From an uncultured Lachnospiraceae bacterium (lineage in GTDB: Bacteria; Bacillota; Clostridia; Lachnospirales; Lachnospiraceae), in NCBI GenBank assembly GCA_947068385.1, contig CAMTBF010000002.1, positions 1-26,122 of the forward strand: 26,122 nt of DNA, given 5' to 3'. Within the stretch, counting starts at the first letter, position 1; every line of letters begins with the position of its first letter. This document shows positions 16,291-25,009 of the stretch, one piece after another. Below the pieces are notes generated by a model. The model did no database searches, was not told the DNA's origin, and saw nothing but the letters and a program-made list of their open reading frames with translations. Made by a program: the position numbers and the translations under genes.

Positions 16291-17569
16291 GATACGCAGA
16301 ATGGCGATCCTGGCCTCCATGGGGGCGATCCTGCTGGTCTCCCTCCTGGTGCTGTACGCCAACGGGGACAGGGGCGGCGGGGCGCCGAAGGGGACGGCAC
16401 GGCCCTCAGCGGAAAGCGGGTCGGAGGACGCAGGCGGCCAGCAGGGCCCGGGGAACAATGGCGTGGTCAACGGGCAGATCGGGGACGACCTGTCGGCGTT
16501 CTTGAAGGACGACACCTTCTTCGACCCGGAGGCGAACCCCATCCTGGAGGCGGCGAAGGACAATGCCTCCAGGCTTTCCATGGTGGTCACCTCCGTGGAG
16601 AAGGACCTGCGCATCCAGATCGTGGACGCCCAGGGGGAGCTGGTCACGGGGGAGAGCTTCTTCGTCCGGCTGGACGGGCTGGGGGAATACAAGGACCTGG
16701 ACAAGGACGGGGTCATCTACATCGGCGACCTGTCGGCTGGGGAATACTATGTGGAGCTGATGCCCATGGAGGGATACCGGATGCCGGAGAACGAGACCAA
16801 GGTCCGGGTGAAGGACAAGGTGGAGTACGTGGCCATCGACGACATCTCCCTCCTGCTCCTGACGGAGGCGGACATCGACGTGGCCGCGGAGGACACGGAG
16901 GTGGCGGACGCCATAGCGGACGCGGACGCCACGGAGATACAGCAGCTCCAGGCCTCCACCGCCAGCGCGAAAGTGGGCATAGACGTGTCCAAGTGGAACG
17001 GCGAGATCGACTGGGACAGGGTGAAGAACGCGGGCGTGGAGTTCGCCATCGTCCGGGCGGGGTACCGGGGCTCCACCACGGGGAGCCTGGTGGAGGACTC
17101 CTGCTTCGCCGCCAATATGCGGGGCGCGGCCGCCAGCGGCGTGCCCGTGGGGGTGTACTTCTTCACCCAGGCGGTGAACGAGGTGGAGGCCGTGGAGGAG
17201 GCCTCCGCGGTGCTGCAGCTGATCCGGGAGCACGACCTGGACTATCCCGTGTTCATCGACACCGAGGGCGCGGGGGGCAACGGCCGGGCGGACGGCCTGG
17301 ACGCGGACACCAGGACGGCGGTGTGCGAGGCCTTCTGCCGCACCATCGCCAACGCCGGCTACAGGGCGGGGGTCTACGCCAGCCGCAACTGGTACAACAA
17401 CAACCTCCATGTGGACAAGCTGGAGCAATACTGCATCTGGCTGGCGGAGTACCGGCATACGCCGCTGTACCAGGGGTACTACCATATGTGGCAGTATACC
17501 TCCAAGGGTGCGGTGGACGGCATAGCCGGAAATGTTGACATGAATGTCAGTTATCTGCAGATACCTTGA
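16280..17569 (+). CDS. Second membrane-anchored GH25 muramidase
   Basis: The 429-residue protein is a compact relative of the 1043-residue GH25 protein. A membrane helix (about 8-27) leads into a Gly/Ser/Asp-rich spacer, then an Ig/SpaA-like module (about 95-190) with DLDKDGVIY, then an acidic linker and the GH25 domain (about 233-429). Catalytic candidates are Asp235 in GIDVSKWNG and Asp327/Glu329 in IDTEG. It lacks the Big2, Pro-Thr and wall-binding modules, so it should act near the membrane. AGAGGT at 16269-16274 precedes the ATG by 5 bases, inside the end of rfbA. The overlap implies co-translation with the dTDP-sugar enzymes, an unusual partnership that hints at a role in fixing or exporting the glycan through the wall. 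Confidence 0.9.
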   Translation: MDSKIRRMAILASMGAILLVSLLVLYANGDRGGGAPKGTARPSAESGSEDAGGQQGPGNNGVVNGQIGDDLSAFLKDDTFFDPEANPILEAAKDNASRLSMVVTSVEKDLRIQIVDAQGELVTGESFFVRLDGLGEYKDLDKDGVIYIGDLSAGEYYVELMPMEGYRMPENETKVRVKDKVEYVAIDDISLLLLTEADIDVAAEDTEVADAIADADATEIQQLQASTASAKVGIDVSKWNGEIDWDRVKNAGVEFAIVRAGYRGSTTGSLVEDSCFAANMRGAAASGVPVGVYFFTQAVNEVEAVEEASAVLQLIREHDLDYPVFIDTEGAGGNGRADGLDADTRTAVCEAFCRTIANAGYRAGVYASRNWYNNNLHVDKLEQYCIWLAEYRHTPLYQGYYHMWQYTSKGAVDGIAGNVDMNVSYLQIP

Positions 17570-17648
17570 CAGGACGCAGAAAGCGGACGCAAGACCGGAT
17601 AAAAAGCCGGATAAAAGGGAACATAGACAGAAGAAGGAGGGGCTTGCG

Positions 17649-18218
17649 ATGGGCAAGATTCAGGTAGAGACATGCGCCATAGAGGGGCTGAAGGTCATCA
17701 CGCCGGCGGTGTTCGGCGACGAGAGGGGCTATTTTTACGAATCCTATCACTATGAGGCCTATAAGGAGGCAGGGATTCCCCAGGTGTTCGTCCAGGACAA
17801 CCAGTCCGCGTCCAAAAGGGGCGTGCTGCGGGGGCTTCATTTCCAGAAGCATTTCCCCCAGGACAAGCTGGTACGGGTGATACGGGGGGAAGTGTACGAT
17901 GTGGTGGTGGACCTGAGGAAAGGCTCCCCCACCTTTGGCAAGTGGCATGGGGAGCTGCTCTCCGAGGAGAACAAGAAACAGATGTTCGTGCCAAAGAATT
18001 TCGCCCATGGCTTTCTGGTGTTGTCGGAATATGCGGAATTTTGTTATAAATGTACCGATTTCTACCACCCCGACGATGAGGGCGGCATCCGCTACGACGA
18101 TCCCCTGATCGGCGTGGAGTGGCCCATTCCGGAGGGCATGGAGCTGATCATGACACAGAAGGACAGGAACTGGGGCGATTTGGAGGAGTATAAGAGGCAG
18201 GCGCATGAAAATCAGTAA
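17649..18218 (+). CDS. rfbC: dTDP-4-dehydrorhamnose 3,5-epimerase
   Basis: RfbC/RmlC epimerises dTDP-4-keto-6-deoxyglucose at C3 and C5, giving the substrate that RmlD reduces to dTDP-L-rhamnose. The 189-residue cupin-fold protein has the usual length. Visible are RGYFYESY near the N-terminus, QDNQSASKRGVLRGLHFQ with catalytic His64, the GEVYDVVVDLRKGSPTFGKW core, PKNFAHGFLVLSE and YKCTDFYHPDDEGGIRYDDP. AAGGAGG at 17634-17640 supports ATG 17649 over the in-frame upstream start at 17544, which overlaps the GH25 end. No rmlD is present in the window. The last 14 bases overlap the transporter gene. Confidence 0.94.
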   Translation: MGKIQVETCAIEGLKVITPAVFGDERGYFYESYHYEAYKEAGIPQVFVQDNQSASKRGVLRGLHFQKHFPQDKLVRVIRGEVYDVVVDLRKGSPTFGKWHGELLSEENKKQMFVPKNFAHGFLVLSEYAEFCYKCTDFYHPDDEGGIRYDDPLIGVEWPIPEGMELIMTQKDRNWGDLEEYKRQAHENQ

Positions 18219-19188
18219 AAAAGGCGGGATACTCCTGTTCTCCCTGGCGGGGCTCCTGATGGCCCTGGCCATCGTCATCCACCAGAATCCCGGCCCCACC
18301 GCGGATCCCCGGGAGGAGCTCCTGAAAAAGATCATCTCCTGTGGGATGATTGCCTTCGCCTGTGTGATTTTTGCCAAATGGTATGAAAAGTTCACCACCA
18401 TCCCGGTGGAGCTCTACCAGAGCAGGCACCTGATCTGGAAGCTGGCGAAGAACGACTTCAAGAAGCGCTACGCCGGCTCCTACATGGGGGCGGTGTGGGC
18501 CCTGGCCCAGCCGGTGGTCACCGTGGTGATGTACTACATCGTCTTCGACAAGCTCATGGGCGGCGCGGGAAGGGGCGTGGAGGACGTGCCCTTCGTCCTG
18601 TTCCTGACGGCGGGGCTGGTGCCCTGGTTCTATTTCAACGAGGCCCTGAACAACGGCACCAACGCGCTGCGGGAGTACGACTACCTGGTGAAGAAGGTGG
18701 TGTTCAAGATCAGCATCCTGCCCATCATCAAGGTCATCGCCGCTACCTTCATCCATGTGTTCTTCGTGGCGGTGCTGCTGATCGTGGCGGCGCTCTACGG
18801 GTACTATCCCACGGTCTACACCGTCCAGATCCTCTATTACAGCGCCTGCCTGTTCGTGTTCGTGCTGGCGCTGTGCTATGCCACCTGCGCCGTGGTGGTC
18901 TTCTTCAAGGACCTGACCCAGATCATAAGCATCGCCCTGCAGATCGGGATCTGGGCCACGCCTATTTTGTGGAACATCGATACCGCGCCCCAGGAGTGGG
19001 TGGTGATCCTGAAGCTGAACCCACTGGTATACATCGTCAACGGATACCGCAGCGCCATCTATGAGAGGAGCTGGTTCTTCGAGGACTTCTTCTCCACCAT
19101 GTATTTCTGGATCGCCACTGTGGTGCTGTTCGGGATCGGCGTGGCGGTGTTCAAGCGGCTGAAGCCGCATTTCGCGGATGTGCTGTAG
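18205..19188 (+). CDS. wzm: ABC-2 type polysaccharide export permease
   Basis: This is the membrane half of an ABC exporter that moves a completed lipid-linked polysaccharide across the cytoplasmic membrane. The 327-residue protein has a family-typical core from about residue 70: LAKNDFKKRYAGSYMGAVWALAQPVV, then six membrane helices with FLTAGLVPWFYFNEAL and KLNPLVYIVNGYRSAI. The first 65 residues add two further membrane segments that usual KpsM/Wzm permeases (about 260 residues) lack. AAGAGG at 18192-18197 with spacer 7 marks the start inside the end of rfbC, so the two are probably translationally coupled. The Wzt ATPase gene follows. Symbol assigned by pairing with wzt. Confidence 0.9.
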   Translation: MKISKKGGILLFSLAGLLMALAIVIHQNPGPTADPREELLKKIISCGMIAFACVIFAKWYEKFTTIPVELYQSRHLIWKLAKNDFKKRYAGSYMGAVWALAQPVVTVVMYYIVFDKLMGGAGRGVEDVPFVLFLTAGLVPWFYFNEALNNGTNALREYDYLVKKVVFKISILPIIKVIAATFIHVFFVAVLLIVAALYGYYPTVYTVQILYYSACLFVFVLALCYATCAVVVFFKDLTQIISIALQIGIWATPILWNIDTAPQEWVVILKLNPLVYIVNGYRSAIYERSWFFEDFFSTMYFWIATVVLFGIGVAVFKRLKPHFADVL

Positions 19189-19247
19189 GCGGCGGGAGGG
19201 CGGACGGGGCGCAGGCCGGGGCCGCCAGGCAGGGCAACGGGGGTAAC

Positions 19248-20576
19248 ATGGGAAATCAAGAGAGCAAGATACAGGTGCAGGAGGTAAGGCCCCCTGCCAT
19301 AGAGATCAGGGACCTGGTGAAGGTGTACAAGCTGTACGACAGGGCCAGGGACCGGGTGAAGGACGCCTTCGGCTTAAGCGGGCGCAAGGCCCAGAAGCGC
19401 CACTATGCCTTAAACGGCGTGAACCTCTGCATCCGCAAGGGGGAGACCGTGGGCATCATCGGCACCAACGGCTCGGGGAAGTCCACCATCCTGAAGATCA
19501 TCACGGGGGTCTTGAGCCCCACCTCGGGCCAGGTCCATGTGGACGGGCGCATCTCCGCCCTCCTGGAGCTGGGCGCCGGCTTCAACCAGGAGTACAATGG
19601 GATCGAGAACGTGTACCTGAACGGCACCATGATGGGCTTCACCGACAGGGAGATCGACGCCAAGCTCCCGGACATCCTGGAGTTCGCCGACATCGGGGAC
19701 TATGTGAACCAGCCGGTGAAGACCTACTCCAGCGGCATGTTCGTGCGCCTGGCCTTCGCGGTGGCCATCAACATCGAGCCGGAGATCCTGATCGTGGACG
19801 AGGCGCTGTCCGTGGGGGACGTGTTCTTCCAGGCCAAGTGCTACCACAAGTTCGAGGAATTCAAGAAGATGGGCAAGACCATCGTCTTCGTCAGCCATGA
19901 CCTGAGCGTGATCAGCAAATACTGCGACAGGGTGTTCTTGCTGAACAAGGGGACGCTCCTGGGGGAGGGCTCCCCCAAGGAGATGATAGACGCCTATAAG
20001 CGGGTGCTGGTGGGGCAGTATGAGCTTCCGGAGGGGGATCCCGGCACGATCTCCGGAGGGGAGGGGCAGGCGGCCCTGGAGGGGGACGCGCCGAAGCCCG
20101 GGGAGGCGGTGAACCCGGACGTGCAGGAATACGGCACGAAGCAGGCCCAGATCCTGGAGTACTACCTGACGGACGAACGGGGGGTGCGGGCCCTGGCGAT
20201 CCTCAAGGGCAGCCGGTTCACCCTGCACATGCGGGTGCGGTTCCAGGCCCATGTGCCCGCCCCGATCTTCGCCTTTTCCTTCAAGGACGCCCTGGGCACG
20301 GAGATCACGGGGACCAACACCATGATCGAGAAGTCCTTTCTGGAGAGCGGGGAGCCGGGGCAGGTGAAGGACATCGCCTTCACCCAGAAGATGAGCCTCC
20401 AGGGCGGGGAGTACCTGCTGTCTCTGGGGGTCACGGGCTATGAGGGGGATAAGTTCCAGGTGTACCACAGGCTCTATGACGTGCTGGATGTGACAGTGGT
20501 GTCAGATAAGGACACGGTGGGTTATTACGATATGGATTCCACGGTGACGGTGACGGATGCCCGGGAAGGGCAGTGA
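19248..20576 (+). CDS. wzt: ABC polysaccharide export ATPase with C-terminal carbohydrate-binding domain
   Basis: This is the ATPase partner of the permease. The 442-residue protein has a nucleotide-binding domain at about 17-260 with Walker A GTNGSGKST (72-80), the signature YSSGMFVRLAFA (about 160) and Walker B ILIVDEAL (Asp184, Glu185), then VFVSHDLS. A low-complexity Gly/Glu linker (about 262-295) leads to a beta-rich C-terminal domain (about 300-440) resembling the Wzt-C domain. In E. coli O8/O9a that domain recognises the capped end of the polymer. The presence of this tail predicts substrate-specific export of a terminated chain, which fits the methyltransferase/kinase gene next door. 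The ATG follows GGGGG by 4 bases. The stop overlaps a possible GTG start (20573) of the next frame. Confidence 0.92.
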   Translation: MGNQESKIQVQEVRPPAIEIRDLVKVYKLYDRARDRVKDAFGLSGRKAQKRHYALNGVNLCIRKGETVGIIGTNGSGKSTILKIITGVLSPTSGQVHVDGRISALLELGAGFNQEYNGIENVYLNGTMMGFTDREIDAKLPDILEFADIGDYVNQPVKTYSSGMFVRLAFAVAINIEPEILIVDEALSVGDVFFQAKCYHKFEEFKKMGKTIVFVSHDLSVISKYCDRVFLLNKGTLLGEGSPKEMIDAYKRVLVGQYELPEGDPGTISGGEGQAALEGDAPKPGEAVNPDVQEYGTKQAQILEYYLTDERGVRALAILKGSRFTLHMRVRFQAHVPAPIFAFSFKDALGTEITGTNTMIEKSFLESGEPGQVKDIAFTQKMSLQGGEYLLSLGVTGYEGDKFQVYHRLYDVLDVTVVSDKDTVGYYDMDSTVTVTDAREGQ

Positions 20577-20671
20577 GGGACGGGATCTTCCCGGAGACGG
20601 CCCGGGCGGACAGGGATGTGGGCTGCGGCAGGTCGGCATCGGAAGCGGACGGAACAGGAAATGGCGGGGAC

Positions 20672-22831
20672 ATGGCGGAGAAAAGGATAGAGGAAGTCGG
20701 AAAAGTAAGCTTGGATTACAGTCAGTATCCCGGGAAGGATTTCTACAGCGAGGGGGCCATGGAGGACGAGCTGCTGGAAATCGCTAGGAACAGGCCGGCG
20801 GCGGAGTATGAAAGCATCATAGAGGAGCGCAGGGTCTGGCCCATCCTGTACCACCTCTCCCCCCTGCGGGAGAACATCGTGGACTGGATCCCCATGGACA
20901 AAGCGGCCAAGGTGCTGGAGGTGGGCAGCGGCTGCGGCGCGATAACAGGAGCCCTGGCCAGGAAGGCGGGGACGGTGACCTGCCTGGAGCTGTCCAAAAG
21001 GCGCAGCCTGATCAATGCCTACCGGCACAGGGACTGCGGCAATGTCACCATCCGGGTGGGGAACTTCAAGGACATAGAGCCGGAGCTTCCCGCGGATTTT
21101 GACTACATCTTCCTGATAGGGGTCTTCGAGTACGGCCAGGCCTATATGGGCGGGGACAGGCCCTATGAGGACTACCTGAAGCGCCTCATGGCCCATCTGG
21201 CCCCCGGCGGCAGGATCGTCATCGCCATCGAGAACCGGTACGGGCTGAAATATTTCGCGGGCTGCAGGGAAGACCATCTGGGCACCTATTTCTCCGGCAT
21301 CGAGAATTACGTGGCGGGCGGGGACGTGCGCACCTTCGGCAGGGGCGGGCTGGAGGGCATCTTCCGGCGCTGCGGGGCCGGGGAGTGGCATTTCTATTAT
21401 CCCTACCCGGACTACAAGTTCATGACCTCCCTGTACAGCGACGGATATCTCCCGAAAAAAGGGGAGCTGTTCAACAATAAGCGGAATTTCGATAGATCCA
21501 GGATGCAGCTCTTCAACGAGAAGAACGCCTTCGACGGGCTGGTGGAGGAGGGGCTGTTCCCGGTGTTCTCCAACTCCTACCTGGCGGTGATCGGGGAGGG
21601 GTTCGACACCAAGTTCGTGAAGTACTCCAACGACCGGGCCCCGGAGTACGCGATCCGCACGGAGATCCTGAGCGTCCGGACATCAGCCAGGACAAGGGGA
21701 TACGTGGTCAGGAAGCACCCGCAGACCCAGGCCGCGGCCGCCCATGTGAGGGGCATGGAGGCCGCCTGTGAAAGCCTCACTGAGCGCTACCGGGGAGGGA
21801 GCCTTGACATCAATGCCTGTGAGCTGTTGGAAGCCGAGGACGGGCCCCTGGCCCAGTTCGAGTACGTGGAGGGCGTGCCCCTGCTGGAGGTCATGGACGG
21901 ATGCCTGGAGCGGGGGGACACGGAGGCCTTCCGCAGGTTCTTCCGGAAGTTCATGGAGCGGGTGGGCTACAACAGCGGCTACCCGGCCGCCGACTTCGAC
22001 CTCGTCTTCGGAAACGTGCTGATCCGGCCCCGGATCCAGGCTGGCGCCGGGGCGGCATCCCCGGAAGCGCTGGAAAGCCTCCTGGAGGGGGACTGGACGC
22101 TGATCGACTACGAATGGACCTTCGGCAAGCCCATGGACACCAGGCGGCTGGCCTTCCGGGCGGCCTACTGGTACCTGCTGGAGGACGAGAAGCGGAAGAA
22201 GATCAGCCTGGACTGGATCCTTCGGGAATGCGCCATGACGGAGAGCGACGTGAAGGAGTTCTGGGAGGAGGAGGGAGAGTTCCAGCGGTTCGTCACGGGG
22301 GACCGCTCCTCCATGGCCGAGATGCGGGAGAAGATCGGCTGCGCCATCATGAACCCCCAGGACTGGCTGGACAGATACCAGGATTCCGAGGACGTGAACC
22401 GGGTGCAGATCTACGAGGACAGGGGGCAGGGCTACAGCGAGGAGGGCTCCTATTTCGTCAGGGACGCCTATCAGGGGGACTGGCTGATAGACCTGGAGCT
22501 GAAGGTGGACGGCGAAGTGCAGATGCTGCGGATCGACCCGGGCATGTACCCCTGCATGGTGAAGATCGGGGAGATGACCTTCAACGGGGAGGCGGTGCCC
22601 CTGCATAAGCGCAGGCTCCTGTACGCCAACGGGCGGATCGTGAAGCCGCCCAGGGGGAAGGACAGAAAGGCCGGGAAGGGCGAGAGGGACTGTCCCAGCA
22701 TCGTCTTCCCCACGGAGGACCCCAACATCAACATCAATCTGAAGGAGCTGGAGCGCCGGGAGGAGAACACCCTCCGGGCGCGGATAGAGATCGTGCGCCT
22801 GCCGCTGGCCATGGCGCAGGATTTGGCATGA
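20672..22831 (+). CDS. SAM methyltransferase fused to kinase-like domain, WbdD-like chain-terminator candidate
   Basis: The 719-residue protein begins with a class I methyltransferase (about 60-230; SAM-binding VLEVGSGCG at 81-89 and a LAPGGRIVIAIEN strand). A middle segment leads to an APH/kinase-like fold (about 340-500). There Lys348 in VVRKHP may be the ATP lysine, Asp443 and Asn448 in FDLVFGNVLI match the DxxxxN catalytic loop, and Asp479 in LIDYEW matches the metal-binding Asp. The last 150 residues look beta-rich. A methyltransferase plus kinase beside a Wzt with a binding tail recalls WbdD, which caps and so length-controls E. coli O9a antigen. This is architecture-level inference, because HxD-type catalysis is altered (Phe instead of His-Gly). 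ATG 20672 was chosen because the family-like sequence starts there. GTG 20573 overlapping the wzt stop is possible. Confidence 0.72.
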   Translation: MAEKRIEEVGKVSLDYSQYPGKDFYSEGAMEDELLEIARNRPAAEYESIIEERRVWPILYHLSPLRENIVDWIPMDKAAKVLEVGSGCGAITGALARKAGTVTCLELSKRRSLINAYRHRDCGNVTIRVGNFKDIEPELPADFDYIFLIGVFEYGQAYMGGDRPYEDYLKRLMAHLAPGGRIVIAIENRYGLKYFAGCREDHLGTYFSGIENYVAGGDVRTFGRGGLEGIFRRCGAGEWHFYYPYPDYKFMTSLYSDGYLPKKGELFNNKRNFDRSRMQLFNEKNAFDGLVEEGLFPVFSNSYLAVIGEGFDTKFVKYSNDRAPEYAIRTEILSVRTSARTRGYVVRKHPQTQAAAAHVRGMEAACESLTERYRGGSLDINACELLEAEDGPLAQFEYVEGVPLLEVMDGCLERGDTEAFRRFFRKFMERVGYNSGYPAADFDLVFGNVLIRPRIQAGAGAASPEALESLLEGDWTLIDYEWTFGKPMDTRRLAFRAAYWYLLEDEKRKKISLDWILRECAMTESDVKEFWEEEGEFQRFVTGDRSSMAEMREKIGCAIMNPQDWLDRYQDSEDVNRVQIYEDRGQGYSEEGSYFVRDAYQGDWLIDLELKVDGEVQMLRIDPGMYPCMVKIGEMTFNGEAVPLHKRRLLYANGRIVKPPRGKDRKAGKGERDCPSIVFPTEDPNININLKELERREENTLRARIEIVRLPLAMAQDLA

Positions 22832-22927
22832 GGAAGGAAATCCCCGGCCCGCGGGACAGTGCGGAAGATATCCGGTACGCGGCCTGACAGGCTGGCGGCG
22901 CGGCAGCAGTACCGCCGGAGGCTTTAC

Positions 22928-22936
22928 ATGAAATGA
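22928..22936 (+). promoter_or_regulatory. Two-codon ORF (ATG-AAA-TGA) at the glycosyltransferase start
   Basis: GGAGG at 22917-22921 lies 6 bases before ATG 22928, an ideal spacing. That ATG encodes only Met-Lys before TGA (22934-22936), which overlaps the in-frame ATG 22933 of the downstream gene as ATGA. Ribosomes could initiate, stop at once and restart at 22933 or 22945. It may equally be chance. Confidence 0.3.
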
Positions 22937-22944
22937 GGGAATGT

Positions 22945-25008
22945 ATGGAAGAGATGGATTACAGGGAGGCCTATGAGCGGGAGCACCTGAAATGCGCAGA
23001 CCTGGCGGGCCGGATCGCCGACCTGGAGGCGAAGAACGAGGAGCTGGAATGGAAGCTGAACCGCATCAAGGGCAATCCCCTCTGGAAGCTCAGCAGGCCC
23101 GCCAGGGACGTGCTGCACTGGATCATCCGCCAGCGGGACAGGCTGAGGAACTGCGGCGGCCCCAGGGGCGTGCTCCAGAAGCTGGCCTATAAGAAGCGGG
23201 AGCGGCAGGCCATGAAGCAGTTCGGCACAGAGAGCTTCCCCTCCCCGGAGCAGGCGGCGGCAGAGCGGGAGGCCGTGTTCCCCCGGATGGTGAAGGTCAG
23301 CATTTTGGTGCCCCTGTGGAACAATCCCGAAAAGTACCAGAGGGAGATGCTGGACTCCGTCATGGCCCAGACCTATCAGAACTGGGAGCTGTGCCTGGCG
23401 GACGGCTCCGACGAGGCCCACGGCTATATCGGGGAGATCTGCCGGGAGTACGCGGACAAGTCCGGCGGCCGGATCCGCTACCGGCATCTGGAGAAGAACG
23501 GCGGCATCGCGGGCAATACCAACGCTTGCCTCCAGATGGCCACGGGAGAGTACGTGGGCCTGCTGGACCAGGACGACCTGCTGCACCCCAGCACCCTCTA
23601 CGAGTATGTGAAGGCCATCAATGAACAGGATGCGGATTACCTGTATTGCGATGAGACCACCTTCAAGGGGGACCACATCGACCATATGCTGACCATGCAC
23701 TTCAAGCCGGACTACGCCCCGGACAACCTGCGGGCCAACAACTACATCTGCCATTTCAGCGTCTTCTCCAGGAAGCTCCTGGACGGGGAGGAGCTGTTCA
23801 GGCCCAAGTTCGACGGCAGCCAGGACCACGACATGATTCTGCGGCTCACGGACAGCGCGGAGAGGATCGTCCATGTGCCCAGGCTCCTGTACTACTGGCG
23901 GAGCCATTCGGGCAGCGTGGCGGCAGGGATCGACGCCAAGCCCTACGCCATCGAGGCGGCCAAGGGGGCGGTGGCGGAGCATTTGAGGAAGCATGGCTAC
24001 GAGCACTTTAAGATCGAGAGCACCAGGGCCTTCGAGACCATCTTCCGCATCCGTTACAATATCATCGGCACGCCGAAGATATCCGTCGTCATCCCCAATA
24101 AGGACCATGTGGAGGATCTGCGCCGCTGCGTATCCTCCATCCTGGAGAAGTCCACCTATGACAACTACGAAATCGTAATCGTTGAGAACAACAGCACAAC
24201 GAAGGAAATCCGGGAATACTATAGCCAGCTTCTGGGATACGGCTACGGAAGCGCCGAGGAGGGGGAGGCGCAGGGAGCCCTGGGCCTGCAGGGGGATAAA
24301 GCCCTGGGGCGGCCGGGGCGGCAGGCCCTGCGCAGCCGGGACGGCAGGATCGTCGTCGCCACCTACAGAGGGGGCTTCAACTATTCCGCCATCAACAACC
24401 TGGGCGTAAGCTGCGCCGCCGGGGACTACGTCCTGCTCCTGAACAACGACACGGAGGTCATCACCGTCAACTGGATGGAGGAGCTCCTGATGTACGCCCA
24501 GCGGGCGGATGTGGGGGCCGTGGGGGCCAAGCTCTACTATCCGGACAAGACCATCCAGCATGCAGGCGTGGTGATCGGGCTGGGGGCCCACCGGACGGCG
24601 GGGCATACCCATTACGGACAGCACCGCCAGAACCTGGGCTACATGGGGCGGCTGTGCTATGCCCAGGACGTGACCGCTGTGACCGGGGCCTGCCTGCTGG
24701 TGAAAAAGGAGCTCTACCTGGCGGCAGGGGGCCTGGACGAGGGCTTCGCGGTGTCCCTGAACGATGTGGACTTCTGCCTGAAGCTGCGGGGGATGGGGCT
24801 CCTGAACGTCTTCACCCCCTTCGCGGAGCTGTTCCACTATGAATCCGCCTCCAGGGGCCTGGACGACGCCGGGGAGCGGGCGGAGCGCTACAACCAGGAG
24901 TCGGAGCGCTTCCGGGAGAAGTGGAAGAGGGAGCTGGAGGCGGGCGACCCCTATTACAACCCCAATTTCTCTCTGGACAGGAGCGACTATTCGCTGAAGG
25001 TGGGATGA
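22945..25008 (+). CDS. Two-domain GT2 glycosyltransferase
   Basis: This 687-residue cytoplasmic protein probably adds two successive sugars, perhaps rhamnose, to the glycan. A short coiled coil (about 15-45, DLEAKNEELEWKLN) precedes KGNPLWKLSRPAR, a segment common just before such tandem transferases. The first GT-A domain starts KVSILVPLWNN (117) with DQDD at 208-211. The second starts KISVVIPNKDH (378) with NNDTE at 500-504 and ends with DVDFCLKLR and the FHYESASRG motif. A Gly/Ala/Arg-rich insertion (about 433-467) interrupts the second domain. The start is ambiguous. ATG 22945 has GAGG 6 bases upstream, whereas ATG 22933 has GGAGG 11 bases upstream. Sugars and linkages cannot be read from the sequence. 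Confidence 0.88.
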   Translation: MEEMDYREAYEREHLKCADLAGRIADLEAKNEELEWKLNRIKGNPLWKLSRPARDVLHWIIRQRDRLRNCGGPRGVLQKLAYKKRERQAMKQFGTESFPSPEQAAAEREAVFPRMVKVSILVPLWNNPEKYQREMLDSVMAQTYQNWELCLADGSDEAHGYIGEICREYADKSGGRIRYRHLEKNGGIAGNTNACLQMATGEYVGLLDQDDLLHPSTLYEYVKAINEQDADYLYCDETTFKGDHIDHMLTMHFKPDYAPDNLRANNYICHFSVFSRKLLDGEELFRPKFDGSQDHDMILRLTDSAERIVHVPRLLYYWRSHSGSVAAGIDAKPYAIEAAKGAVAEHLRKHGYEHFKIESTRAFETIFRIRYNIIGTPKISVVIPNKDHVEDLRRCVSSILEKSTYDNYEIVIVENNSTTKEIREYYSQLLGYGYGSAEEGEAQGALGLQGDKALGRPGRQALRSRDGRIVVATYRGGFNYSAINNLGVSCAAGDYVLLLNNDTEVITVNWMEELLMYAQRADVGAVGAKLYYPDKTIQHAGVVIGLGAHRTAGHTHYGQHRQNLGYMGRLCYAQDVTAVTGACLLVKKELYLAAGGLDEGFAVSLNDVDFCLKLRGMGLLNVFTPFAELFHYESASRGLDDAGERAERYNQESERFREKWKRELEAGDPYYNPNFSLDRSDYSLKVG

Positions 25009-25009
25009 G

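Noticed and set aside
19189..19247. Regulatory element between wzm and wzt
   Set aside because: Only G-rich sequence with a ribosome-binding site was seen; no convincing promoter or hairpin.
22832..22932. Rho-independent terminator after the methyltransferase/kinase gene
   Set aside because: A CGGTAC/GTACCG pairing exists but has a 30-base loop and no U-run; the following gene is probably in the same operon.
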